Source: Eutrigla gurnardus
Lineage: Eukaryota; Chordata; Actinopteri; Perciformes; Triglidae
Length of the DNA stretch: 64,000 nucleotides
Direction of reading: 5' to 3'
NCBI GenBank assembly: GCA_963514095.1
Contig: OY741276.1
Coordinates: forward strand, 10,015,266 to 10,079,265
The notes beneath the pieces are model-generated. The model searched no databases. It was not told where the DNA came from and worked only from the letters and a program-made list of their open reading frames with translations. Positions 35,350-45,695 of the stretch are shown piece by piece; within the stretch, counting starts at the first letter, position 1, and each line of letters opens with the position of its first letter. The position numbers and the translations under genes are program-made.

Positions 35350-35605
35350 AATGACATCATTCCACCCCCCCTTTTCAGTCATGTCCATTCTGATGACATC
35401 AGTGATGTCACGGTGTGATGTGCATTATTGAAATGTTTTCCTTCATAGTCCATTCTGATGACATCACAGAGTGACATCACAGAGTGACATTCCAGGATTG
35501 AGGCAGTGGCTTTGATTCCGGAATCTGAACTCAAGGGATCAAAGGCAGTGGCTTTGATCCCTGAGTCTACAGAGTGTATAAATAGCAGGCGAGCACATCA
35601 TTCAG
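35350..35605 (+). promoter_or_regulatory. Promoter of coiled-coil gene 1: TGACATCA cluster plus TATA box
   Basis: Five exact TGACATCA sites in either orientation lie at 35352-35359, 35394-35401, 35403-35410, 35459-35466 and 35472-35479. They are followed by two GCAGTGGCTTTGAT boxes (about 35503 and 35546) and a TATAAATA box at 35577-35584. TGACATCA is one base from the CRE/ATF consensus TGACGTCA. The TATA box stands 152 bases before the start codon. The same elements, in the same order, precede the paralogue at 58112-59092. Confidence 0.65.
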
Positions 35606-35735
35606 TGTGGTGTTCTTGAGATACGATCTAGTACAGATACAATCTATTACAGATACGATCTATTACAGATACGGTTTCATACAGGACCATTTACTATAGT
35701 AAGTACAGTATACTGTAGGATTTCAATCGACAGCG

Positions 35736-37169
35736 ATGCAGTCTATGTCAGAATCCAGTGTGCCCCAATCTGCTACAGCCTGTGCCATGGACGGAAGAAC
35801 CCAGCAAGCAGACCAGCAAAGATCTGCTGGCGGTCCAGGGGGCCGTCCAGCACGTCAGTATGGTCACAAACCTTCTGTCACTACAGCGATGCAGAAAATC
35901 CACTGCAACGACGGAGAGGTTCAGGGACTGAAGCAGTTCGAGGATGAATACTGGACAGAAAGGACAAACTTCTGTCACATGATTCACAAGCGCAAAGTGC
36001 GTGTGAACCATCTGGAGAGTCTTATGGAGATCCGAGAGAAGCAGTTCGGAGCTGAAATCAAGAAAAGCTACGAAACTGCACAAAAGCAGGAGTCTGAGAT
36101 CTACCAGCTGAAGAGAAAACTTCAGGTGCAGGAGGAGAAGACAGAAGCTGCAAACCTCCTCAGTCAACAGAGATTTGACGAGATGGCTGCAAGGTACGAG
36201 GCAGAAATAAAAAAGCTCTCGCACCAAAGCAACACTGAAGACCAGGAGAAGGTGACCCTTTTGGAAGAGCGGGTCCGCCAGGGGGACACCCAAAACCTGC
36301 AACTCAGGAAAGATAAGGAGGTTCTCTCTCAGCAGCTAGCAGAGACCACAAATCAGCTGCTGAGCAGAGAGACGGAACTCCTGGAGAGCAGCCAAGCGTT
36401 GCAGACACGATGCGACGCTCTAGAAGCTGAGCTTCAGAAAGAGCTGGCTGCGAAACAACGTAGCCAGGAGACTAACGTCCAACTGATGGACGAGAGAAAG
36501 GAACTAGTAGCCAAGTTCCAAAAGGACCTAGCCATGTCACAGCAGTGCTTGGAGACAAGCATCATTCTGCTGGAGACAAAGGTCAACCAGCTTGAGGCTG
36601 AAAAGAAGGAAATGGACGACCAGCTAACAAAGGTTCTGGCAGAGAAACAAAGCCATGTCACCCAAGTGGAAGATTTGCAGACAGCCCAAAAGGTTCTGGA
36701 TGCAAAGTTCAAAAGGGAGCTGGCCAAGAACGACAACTTGGCGACAAAGCTACGAGAGGTGGAGGACAACAACAAAGATCTGGCTGAGAAGCAAAAGAGC
36801 TTGGAGAAAGACCTCCAACAGGAGTGTGCTCTCGTCAAATCGATGGAGGAAGACCTGGCAAATGAAGCATATCGCTCTCAGGCCAAAGTCATAGAGGTCC
36901 AGGACGACAACAAGGACCTGGAGAAGCTCTGTCTGAAACTGAAGAAGAGGAGAGCAGTCTTCTCTCTCTTCACAAAGAAGATCCAGGACCCGCAGGCAGA
37001 GCTGCAAAGGATGAAGGACAAGATGCACGAGAAGGAGATGAAGAAGAAAGCCAAGCGGGAGAAGGAGGAGAAGAAGAGGGGTATGTTCAGCCACCAGGAA
37101 AACCGGTGTGGCAGTGACAGCAAGGTGGAGGAGGCTGCCGGTTGTTCAGCGGAGGCTGGACAACAGTAA
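35736..37169 (+). CDS. Intronless coiled-coil protein, 477 aa, unrecognised family
   Basis: This is a single open frame with no stops in 1.4 kb, starting MQSMSESSVPQSATACAMDG. After a low-complexity N-terminus (about 1-50), residues from about 60 to 440 form a nearly continuous coiled coil rich in E, K, Q and L heptads. The C-terminus is basic (KKKAKREKEEKKRG) and ends EEAAGCSAEAGQQ. No enzyme motif, membrane segment or signal peptide is seen. It is paralogous to 58112-59092: shared blocks include ETELLESSQALQTRCDALE and LDAKFKRELAKN. I do not know the family; golgin- or trichohyalin-like labels would rest on coiled-coil composition only. An open frame, a TATA box and a conserved upstream region argue that it is or recently was expressed. 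It lies inside a hAT element. Confidence 0.7.
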   Translation: MQSMSESSVPQSATACAMDGRTQQADQQRSAGGPGGRPARQYGHKPSVTTAMQKIHCNDGEVQGLKQFEDEYWTERTNFCHMIHKRKVRVNHLESLMEIREKQFGAEIKKSYETAQKQESEIYQLKRKLQVQEEKTEAANLLSQQRFDEMAARYEAEIKKLSHQSNTEDQEKVTLLEERVRQGDTQNLQLRKDKEVLSQQLAETTNQLLSRETELLESSQALQTRCDALEAELQKELAAKQRSQETNVQLMDERKELVAKFQKDLAMSQQCLETSIILLETKVNQLEAEKKEMDDQLTKVLAEKQSHVTQVEDLQTAQKVLDAKFKRELAKNDNLATKLREVEDNNKDLAEKQKSLEKDLQQECALVKSMEEDLANEAYRSQAKVIEVQDDNKDLEKLCLKLKKRRAVFSLFTKKIQDPQAELQRMKDKMHEKEMKKKAKREKEEKKRGMFSHQENRCGSDSKVEEAAGCSAEAGQQ

Positions 37170-37326
37170 CTCCCCCCTTCCCCTCTCCAACCTTCCCACC
37201 TTCCCCTCTCCACCCTTCGACCCTTCGACTCTCCATCCTTCCTCCCTCCCTCCTCCTCTACCTCCGTCACCTCCATCTACCTCACCACTCCTTCCACCCA
37301 CTCCTCCTCCCCCCTCCCCCTCATTC

Positions 37327-37440
37327 AGCAGCACGGTTGCTCAGTGTTCAGCACTGCAGCCTCACAGAGACGCCGCCACCCGTCCCTCTGTGTGGAGTTT
37401 GCATATACTCCCTGTGTCTGCCTGGGTCTCCTGGTTACCA
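37327..37440 (+). repeat. SINE-like fragment in the 3' region of coiled-coil gene 1
   Basis: GCAGCACGGTTGCTCAGTGT through GTGTGGAGTTTGCATATACTCC resembles the head and middle of the SINE at 55919-56262, truncated. It is followed by a single GGGTTTTCTCCTGGCGCTCAGG unit, of the kind tandemly repeated at 57613-57832 near the paralogue. Confidence 0.6.
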
Positions 37441-37575
37441 GGTTTCCCACTAAATCACAAAAATATGCACTTTAGGGTTTTCTCCTGGCGCTCAGGTTTT
37501 CCCACAATGTATACATATATAAAAATATGTGTATGTATTAAAAAAAAACACAATTCCATTCCATCCAACAAAAAT

Positions 37576-37658
37576 GTGTGTGTGTGTGTGTGTGTGTGAG
37601 TGAGAGTGTGTGTGTGTGTGTGTGTGAGTGTGTGTGTGTGTGTGTGTGTGAGTGAGTG

Positions 37659-37696
<38 letters not shown>

Positions 37697-37819
37697 AGAG
37701 TGTGTGTGTGTGTGAGTGAGAGTGTGTGTGTGAGTGAGAGTGTGTGTGTGTGTGTGAGTGAGAGTGTGTGTGTGTGTGTGTGAGTGTGTGTGTGTGTGTG
37801 TGAGTGAGAGTGTGTGTGT

Positions 37820-37862
<43 letters not shown>
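37576..37862 (+). repeat. (GT)n / GTGAGTGAGA compound microsatellite
   Basis: About 290 bases of GT repeat with regular GAGTGAGAG interruptions. The long frames it produces on the minus strand are artefacts. Confidence 0.95.
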
Positions 37863-38262
37863 TGACACACAGGGTGCTTGTGAAGCGTCAGTGCAGTAGT
37901 ACTGTGGTAGTAGTGCTTGTAGGTAGTGCATGTTGCATGTCGCTTCTACTTGCTTCTTTCTGCTTTCAGCTACGGCCACCGGCTAGCCTCCTTTGGGGGT
38001 GAAAAGAGGAGCAGAGTTTGTCTCCTCCTGCCGGTACATAGCCTCTCCACCACCAAGACTCCTACAGTGCCTCCTCGCGGCCACACACGGTTAACTGGGT
38101 ACCTCACAGTCCCAGGCTAAACTGTAGGAGATCGACTGTAGATTGTATTTATTTTTGACGTATTTATTTCAATTTAAAACTTTGTGTATGAATTTTTTTA
38201 AATGTTATATAAATTATTATTTACAAACCTTGAAAACAAATTGGGTACAAAATGTGAAGTAT

Positions 38263-38451
38263 GGGCGCGCAGTTGGCGGAGTGGTTAGAGCGCATGCCAT
38301 GTACGAACGTACATACGCAGCCGACCCCGGTTCGAATCCCGGCCGGAGGTCCTTTGCTGCAGGTCACATCCCCTCTCTCTCTCCTCATGTTTCCGATCTA
38401 TCCACTGCTACTAAAAGGCGTCTATGCCTCAAAAAAAAAAAAAAAAAAAAA
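38263..38451 (+). mobile_element. tRNA-headed SINE
   Basis: An A-box-like TGGCGGAGTGG (38274-38284) and a perfect B box GGTTCGAATCC (38329-38339) mark an internal pol III promoter. They are followed by a CTCTCTCTCC body and a 20-base poly(A) at 38432-38451. A cloverleaf is not expected to form fully, so this is a SINE rather than a tRNA gene. Confidence 0.75.
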
Positions 38452-38544
38452 CGGACATGTCTGTGTGTGGTCCATATTATTTGGATCAGGGCTGTTACAG
38501 TGTAATGGCCGTTAAACCAGAAACTTTTCATATATTTATAATAA

Positions 38545-38647
38545 AACATCATCATGTTTCATGTTCACCATCTACCTCACCACTCCTTCAATCCACTCCA
38601 CCCTCCCCCTCATTCAGCAGCACGGTTGCTCAGTGTTCAGCACTGTA
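38545..38647 (+). repeat. Second copy of part of the coiled-coil gene 3' region
   Basis: CATCTACCTCACCACTCC through GTTGCTCAGTGTTCAGCACTG repeats the tract at about 37268-37356, so the cassette carries its own 3' region partly twice. Confidence 0.75.
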
Positions 38648-38665
38648 TATACACTATATACTGTA

Positions 38666-38707
<42 letters not shown>

Positions 38708-39705
38708 GTATATATATACACATATACTTTATATATATATATACATATACATTGGAAGATAAGTAATTTTTACAAAAGTAAAAAAAAAAATTAGACATGC
38801 GGCTGATAGTGAATCAGGCTCTATAAAATGAACCATCAGGCTCAAATACGGCTCCATGGTCCGACTGGACCATCAATCAGATGTAGCGGGAAAATGATCG
38901 ATTTCCCACAATTCTGCCTCGACCACTGCCCGCTGCTTATTGTACATGTTCGGTAGCGCAATGTTTGAAAAGTAGTTCCGGGAGGGCATCTAGTACCGTT
39001 TGTTGTGAGTGTTTATCATCTTCCGAAATCCCTCATGTTGTACAGTGTTTATCAGGGCCACCTCCACACCACCGAATGCAAACCTTTTTTTGGCACGAGG
39101 TCGGTTCGGGTGGATGGGTGACTCTCGCCACTACCGCCTGGGTTTTCGTCGCCATCCATTCAACCTTCCTTTCCTCCGCTTTAACTCTCACTCACTCTTT
39201 CCAAACACTCAACTGCAGGCGGCTTCCTCCACTGAATCACGTGTTGTAAAGAGGCTTTACCATAGGTTGAGGGAGGAGGCAGCGGCAGTGCTGCGTTTGG
39301 GGGCGCTTCAAAAAATCCGGAAGGAAATAGGAGCATTTGTGATGCAGCTCGAGATATAAAATGCTTCAGAATCGCTGTGTGTAGAAATGAGATCACGTGT
39401 ATGTGTGAATCGAGATCGCGATTTTTTAACGATTTTTTGTGCAGCCCTAGTTATAACCATAGGTTGGTTATGTGTACATATTGCTACTATATCCTCAAAA
39501 TAAAAGTTGGTCTTTCTCTCTGCTGCTGTGGTCATCCTCAAATTTCTAAATTCACTTAGAAGATGTCTCTGAAAGCTGCCGTGAACACAATCAAATCCGC
39601 CCGACATTTCCATTGTTCTTGAATCGGTATACCAGGTTGATTATAACTACAAACCAACAGAGACAAGAACACAGGAATACATACTGGGTATTTATTTAAA
39701 CACAC

Positions 39706-40111
39706 CAGTTTTGTCCAGCTGTTTGATGAGCTCCTGTTTCATGCGCATGTTGACGGACAGATCTTGGATCCTCCTCTGAGTAACGCTGGCTCTTAGTCTC
39801 GCCTTCCTCACATGGCTTTGCTTGGCGTTGTTTTCCTTGGTCCCTGAGAAGACATAGAAACTGACAATATGAACAGCTTCTTGGATGTAAAATAAGTCGA
39901 TGGTAAGTCAGAGAAGAGCTCTGAGACATAAAATCAAGCACCAAGAAAGAAATAAAATGCTGAAAAGTCAAATACACATAAACTATACCTGTGGCCCCCT
40001 GAGGCTGCTGTACTAATGGATTTCCATGAGATGTTTGGTCTAGTCCATAGTTCTTCTCTTTAAGAGCTGATTTCTTCTGCCAACTGGTCCATGTTCGGTT
40101 TAAAGAACGCC
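39706..40111 (-). pseudogene. kif27: Two inverted kif27/kif7-like coiled-coil exons
   Basis: On the minus strand an exon ending at 39989 (upstream end near 40111; TWTSWQKKSALKEKN, donor ACAG/GTATAG) is followed by an exon 39843-39706 (acceptor TCTTCTCAG, donor ACTG/GTGTGT). The second encodes KARLRASVTQRRIQDLSVNM then RMKQELIKQLDKTG, which closely resembles the KIF7/KIF27 coiled-coil block of the type NIRMKEELIKELVKTG. Splice sites are intact. They lie 16 kb from the kif27 motor and tail exons and on the opposite strand, so they were probably displaced by a rearrangement. The first of the two exons is assigned only by adjacency. Confidence 0.6.
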
Positions 40112-40287
40112 TGGAGTAATCGTCACAACATTTGATTAGCAAGATCATTTCCGAATAACCTTCTGCTATAAGAAAAAAGGCTTGTCTGAATGAATTGATA
40201 TGCTACCTGTGATGGGAATTTTTCATTTAGTAGTTCATTATAGTATAATTAGTAGTTTGAGTAGTTTTAACTCATACTATTCCAAGT

Positions 40288-40755
40288 GTCATGAGGTAAC
40301 CTGTATTCTGCACTTATGTCATGTCATGTCATGTGTTACATGAGTTGTAAAATGCATCTTGTGACACCAGCACAGCTGGCAAGTCAATATGGATCTATGG
40401 ACACTGATGAGTGGTTCAAACACCACATTCTGGACAAAGTTCTCCGTCTACACAAACAACAGAACAATGCTTCTCTGATGACACATCACAAACAACTGTA
40501 TAAAAAGCCCTTCTCAGCACTGAAGAATTGGTCAGACTCTTAAGGAGTCTGCCCCTATCTGGCCAGATAGTTTGCTCTGAAGCGTGTGTCGGTGATGCGG
40601 TCCGCTTGGACACCCTGTTTGCGAGGGCTTTGACTTATTAGACTGTAGCGACTGCTAGCCTGTTTTTGGACTCTTTATAGAATAAATTACTAAAAGCTCT
40701 GTTAGGAGTTGTATTCTTATTTCTCATCAGGTGATCATAAACTGATTTCCACCAC
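40288..40755 (+). mobile_element. Probable LTR of a retroelement, followed by a primer-binding-like site
   Basis: A segment starting TGTCATGAGG and ending CCACCACA is followed within a few bases by TTGGCGACGAGGATGGGATT, a sequence commonly found just inside the 5' LTR of fish LTR elements. AATAAA lies at about 40681. A matching second LTR was not found, so the limits are inferred. The 75-codon frame inside it is not recognised. Confidence 0.4.
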
Positions 40756-41599
40756 AAACTTGGCGACGAGGATGGGATTGGACGTGTAATCTGGACTCCG
40801 TCGGATGGACAGCAGGCCGTATTCCTCCCCAAGGGGTGAGAAGCTGCCCTCCAGCGGAGCCCCGATTGCCGATCCAATCCAGTTGAAAGGACAACGGAAA
40901 ACGCGGTGAGACATTTTTAATTGTCTAAAGCATACAGAGTCAGAGCAAAAGATTGTTGAATACGTATTTCTCACAACCATTGAGAGTTGTTGACAGATGT
41001 GTCATAGTTAAACCTGTATTTATTTGTTAGTATACGCCGGTGAATCCTGGTAATTCATTGACGTGCACAGCGGGTAATAATGAGACAGATAACTAGGGAT
41101 GGGCAACCGTCGTTGTAAGGGGAGACAAGCGCGAAGAATGAAACGGGGAGCCGTTGATGCAGCGTTGTCTTGGCCTTATAGAGTTCAGACCGGTTGCTGC
41201 AAGGGATCCCATTATAGCGCTAGCGGTAAAGTGTTGAAAACCGCAGGAACGAGAACAGTACTGTAAAGACCAGCAGAGCTCTTGGAGGTACATGAACAGC
41301 ACGGATTTGTGTTCACTGATACCAGTGGATAGAAAACCCTGCGCTGTCCCAGGTTCCTCCTTCACTATGGGCCACTCATAAATATGATGTGGGACTCATG
41401 AAAGGCGCCGCACTATTGATAGTGCACCCCAAATTTTATTATAGGCCGTGCCTTAAACAATACCCACTCAAACAAGAAGCCATCGATGGTATAAATTAAT
41501 AAATGTAAATTATATTTGAATCTTTATTAAAATTAGGCATTATTGTTCCATGTGTGTGCACACCAATTTTCCTAGTCAGTAGCGCTACTTAAAAATTTA

Positions 41600-41720
41600 G
41601 ACACAAGGCTAGCCTGAAAAAAACTCCAAATTGTAAAAAGAAGTAATCTATTTGGGACATGTGATCACAAGAGGGGCAAATTCCTCTCTCCCAAATGTAT
41701 TGCAGCAATTCAATCCATGC
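41600..41720 (+). pseudogene. Retroviral-type reverse transcriptase relic
   Basis: A short frame with the YLGHVI block typical of the RT thumb/connection region of retrovirus-like elements, preceded by a degenerate KASLKK block. It is isolated, without the YxDD motif or neighbouring domains, and may be the remains of the element whose LTR lies at 40288. It is a decayed fragment. Confidence 0.45.
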
Positions 41721-42395
41721 TAAAACCAATTGATGATGTCATACCGTAGGTAGTGGATCCCAAAATGACTTAGAAAGAGGTAAAACTCTTAGCGCGCATG
41801 ACAAACTGACTTGGACTCTCGAAGCTTAAAAAGTTTTTGACGACTTTAACTTTGACTTCTTTATCTCAGGCCCCGACTTTTGGCCTGTCTAGACTAGACT
41901 TATCGCTCACTCAGTTGATAGACCATTACATTACATCAATTTTGTGCCCAGAAAGGAGAGTGAAAATATGCTGCGATCGTACCATTTATAAATAACTTTG
42001 CTTTGCGGTGTAACGCCACAACGGTGTCTCTTTTTACAAAGCAATCCCGGCTTTGTGGAAAGAGAAAGACGAACGCGGCATCGCAGGCCGTGTGATGTAT
42101 TCAATGAGCGTCGGAACTACGATTAGCTTAAATTTGCCGTGCATCATATACGTGTTGCTGTGTACAACGACGGCCTTGTACGAGCTACTACCGGCTTTTT
42201 ATCTGCTTTGGATCGACGTTCTCAGCTAAACTCAGCTTGTCTAGTAACGCATCTTCAAAACGTAAATAAACACAAGGTACGGCGTGCGCATCTCCCCCTC
42301 CCACCTCGACTGAAATGCAATGTGTGTCGGGCCTCGGCTCAATCGGCAGCGGGGCACCGGCCGACTCGGACCAAAACCCTACTCAGACGTAACAC

Positions 42396-42652
42396 TTGCT
42401 GTTTCCCATATTTTGCATGCTCAGCTTCCTACCACAGTCCAAAGACGTGCAGGATGGGGATAGGTTAATTGATGACTCTAAATTGCCCGTAGGTGTGAAT
42501 GTGAGTGTGAATGGTTGTGTGTCTCTACATGTCAGCCCTGTGATAGACTGGCGTCCTGTGAAGGTGTACCCTGCCTTCGCCCAATGCCAGCCTGGATCGG
42601 CTCCAGCCCGCCGTGATCCTGAATCCAGGATAAGCGGTAGATGGATGGATGG
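42396..42652 (+). repeat. SINE/LINE 3' tail ending in (GATG)n
   Basis: CAGTCCAAAGACGTGCAGGA through TCTAAATTGCCC, GATCGGCTCCAGCCC and GGATAAGCGGTAGATGGATGG is a widespread fish repeat tail. The same family, complete with a tRNA-like head, lies inverted at 55919-56262. Here the head is missing. From 42653 to 43675 no recognised gene or element terminus was seen. Confidence 0.75.
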
Positions 42653-43675
42653 ATGGAGAAAACATCTCATCAATCTGCTCAAAGATGGCTTGGATATCAT
42701 ACAACGTTGTTGGAAATGGCCTTCATGCACACGTGAAAGCTGCACTTCCATCACCACCTACTGCATTCCAGCATCACCTGAAGACTGGGTGATCATTAAA
42801 AAATCACAGGATAAAACCCTGGAAGCAAAGACACTACACGGATCCCTTCCAAGTTCTCCTGACCACAAAGAGAGCAGTGCATTCAATGCAAACACATTCC
42901 AAGCCCTGAGGGAGAAGATCCTGTTACTGGTTCGACTTAAGAGTTAAGGATGAAATAACACCTTCCTCCACCTGTAGCATGCCAAGCTCCAACAAGTGAC
43001 AGCTTTGTTACCACCGACAGTGAGTAGTCAATCGCATCACCACAACCTAACACCCCGGTGCGAGGGGAGGAGTGCAGATATGGTCCTGCCCGCACTCCGA
43101 GCTTCAATACACGTCAAGAAGGTGTGACAGTTGTGGTGACGTAGGAGACGTTCTCTGTCCAACAATGAAGCCATGGCACCCTTTCAGGTTGCATGGTTGG
43201 AGTTTGAGAGAAGAAGCATGTGTGTTACTATCACTAACTAGTAATGGCACTTTTCCTCATCTGTGAATTACAGCACGCGACTCCTCCGATATACCGATAT
43301 CACTTTTTGGGAGGGAGAAAACTGTTATATATTATCAATTTTTATTTTTTTTCATTGTTTTTATTGCAATTTTTGTTCCCATTCAACAAACAAACAGTGT
43401 CTACAACACTAGACACAAAGCAAAACACACACAAAAACATACACTACAGCTCTTACATAAGAGATGAACTTATGACATGATACAAGAGGTGGTGAATTTT
43501 ACAGTACACGAATGTCGTTCAAGACCACAGCAGTCCTTTTAATAGAGTGGAGGAATGGTCTAGACCGATATAGTCCAAAAACGGGTGCCATACTCTGTAG
43601 AACTGATCTACACTGTGATGTATAACGTTAGTAAGATATTCTAAAGGGATCAGTTCAAAAATTATTTTGCGCCAT

Positions 43676-44005
43676 TGTCATAGCCCTGGCTCATAGAGCA
43701 CGACAAAGTGGGAGACAACACACCTTTAACGCAACTTTAACTGAACTTTATTTATAAATGCAACCCAAAACAACATAACAAAGAAGTCTGTAATCTGATG
43801 ATAACACAAAAGAACACACAAACCAAACAGGCAGCAAGTCGTCAGAGAGAGAGAGAGACAATGTGAATGAGGAGCCAGCTAAATAACCTGGGCCTAGGCT
43901 GCCCAGGTGAATCTCGTCAGATCAGCAGCTCCACCCATCTACCTGAAATGAGCCTGCAAGAAAAAACACACAACGGGACGACCAGGAGAGAGCTGGGTCG
44001 TCACA
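43676..44005 (-). repeat. 3' LTR, 330 bp
   Basis: On the minus strand it starts TGTGACGACCCAGCTCTCTC directly after a polypurine tract and ends GGGCTATGACA (TG...CA ends, inverted TGTSA/TSACA-like). It contains AATAAA in the second half. Confidence 0.7.
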
Positions 44006-44419
44006 CCCCCCCACTTAAGAGCAGAGACCCACTAGGTACTCTGCCACAATATATCCTAATTATTTACAAAATATAATAACAAAACAGAATGGACAATAAC
44101 CACATTTTTCGCTTTACAGTATTGACAAAATTGACACGACCTTCCGCAGTTGGGAGTAACAAAACAATTCATACCTTCTACCGATCCCTCAGGACCATCT
44201 CACCCCCTCCCCAACCTGGGTACCTACAGGAGCATTTTTAAGAGAGCCGGACAGCCCAAAAGGAACACAGACAAAAGGCAGAAATATGATGGCATTAACA
44301 GTTACTCTTAACACAAACTAGAAGGCGCGAGAAAGGGCATCAGCCATTACATTTTCCCTGCCTTCTATATAGCGAATATCCAAATGACCAAGTACTGATG
44401 GCAAAGACTTTAATGCGTC

Positions 44420-45695
44420 CAAGTTTTTTTAATCGTACTTGCAGCACTCCCTCATCTGTCGGCCATTCCCCCTCCCCCATAACTGCCCCCCCTGAAGAAG
44501 ACATCTCCGTGTCCACACACAAGGCAGGTTTCACACATGGGGCCTCCTTGGAGCTAGGAGATGACGACCTACGGGCATAATAAGGCTTTAACAAATTTAC
44601 ATGACACAACCTAGATTTTCCAGTTGTCATTGAAATCAAATAATTCTGTTCAGAAACTTTTCTTTTAACTGTGAACGGACCAGCAAATTTCGCCTGGAAT
44701 GGCGAACCCACAACCGGCAGCAGAAACATAACTTGATCACCAGGACTGAACTGCCGCTGTTTTGCTTTACGGTCAAACCGTGATTTCATCTTCTTTTGTG
44801 ATTTTTCTAGCCTGTGTTTTGCCATTTTCCCCGCAATATATAGTCTGTGTCTAAAACCATTCACGTAGTCAACCAAGTTTGATGGTGGTTCCGACTGTTG
44901 GCAACCACTCTGCAAAACCGCCATGGGACCACGCACTGAATGCCCAAAAACCAGGTTGTTTGGACTAAAACCAGTGCTCACCTGAACTACCTCTCTTGCA
45001 GCCAGCAACAACCAAGGCAAACCCTCCTCCCAATCACGATCAAGCTCTGTACAGTAGGCCCGCAAGAGTGACTTCAGAGTTTGATGAAAGCGCTCTAAGG
45101 CACCTTGGCTTTGAGGATGATAAGCTGATGACTGGTTATGTTTAATCTGGAGTTGCTGCAAAACCTGTGAAAACAGTTTAGAGCGAAAGTTGGAACCTTG
45201 GTCAGTTTGAATAACTTTGGGGATGCCAAACACAGAAACAAACTGTGACAATGCCTTCACTACAGACTTTGTTGTTATAGATTGCAAAGGATAAGCTGCG
45301 GGATACCTAGTAGCCTGGCACATCACCGTCAACAAATATTTGTTACCAGATTTGGAAGGAGGCAGCGGACCTACACAATCCATAATCAAATACTCAAATG
45401 GCTGATCTAATGCTGGTACAGGATACAGTGGTGCTGGGCTTATAGTCTGATTCGGCTTACCCGTCAACTGGCAAGTGTGGCACGTTTTGATGAAAACGGA
45501 GACATCCCTTTTCAACCGAGGCCAAAAAAAATGACGCAAGATCCGATGGTATGTTTTTTGCACCCCCATGTGTCCCGCTACATCATCATGAGAGGCTTTC
45601 ATCACCATCTCTAAATTTGGCAGGCACCACAATTTGCCAAACTGGTTTTCCCACACAATTGTCTGTCTGTGGACACCATTTATGCACCAGGACAT
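44420..45695 (-). pseudogene. Integrase of the LTR element, frameshifted at both ends
   Basis: The zinc-binding N-terminus (H...H, then CHTCQLTGK) is followed by the catalytic core with D in LIMDCVGPLP, D in IQTDQGSNF and E in GALERFHQTLKS (D,D-35-E pattern), then a chromatin-binding-type C-terminal domain with FDRKAKQRQFSPGDQV. The core has no stops. A shift near 45610-45660 separates it from the upstream frame, and a run of seven A/T near 44425 separates it from the RNase H remnant, whose reading frame is one base off. Confidence 0.8.

Larger units (their letters stand above)
34754..39449. mobile_element. hAT element carrying a coiled-coil gene cassette
   Basis: The left end TAGGGCTGCACGATT and right end (reverse complement) TAGGGCTGCACAAAAAATCG are inverted repeats. 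The exact 8-bp duplication GTTATAAC flanks it at 34746-34753 and 39450-39457. The left part keeps a hAT transposase fragment (34832-35164, minus). The middle (35203-38750) is foreign: AT repeat, coiled-coil gene, GT repeat, SINE. A 280-bp stretch of the element is present on both sides of this cassette (34923-35202 and 38751-39027). Confidence 0.9.

Noticed and set aside
35112..35360. Frames of Tyr-Ile repeats
   Set aside because: Translation of the (AT)n tract.
36434..37276. Minus-strand frames over coiled-coil gene 1
   Set aside because: Mirror images of the E/K/L-rich coding strand; no promoter or homology.
37455..37979. Long minus-strand frames of His-Thr-Ser repeats
   Set aside because: They are translations of the (GT)n microsatellite and its GAGTGAGA interruptions; composition only, no gene evidence.
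38263..38345. Functional tRNA gene
   Set aside because: A and B boxes are present, but the arms do not give a full cloverleaf, and a SINE body with poly(A) follows.
42396..42947. 183-codon frame as a gene
   Set aside because: The first half is a common SINE/LINE tail; the second half has no recognisable domain or splice structure.
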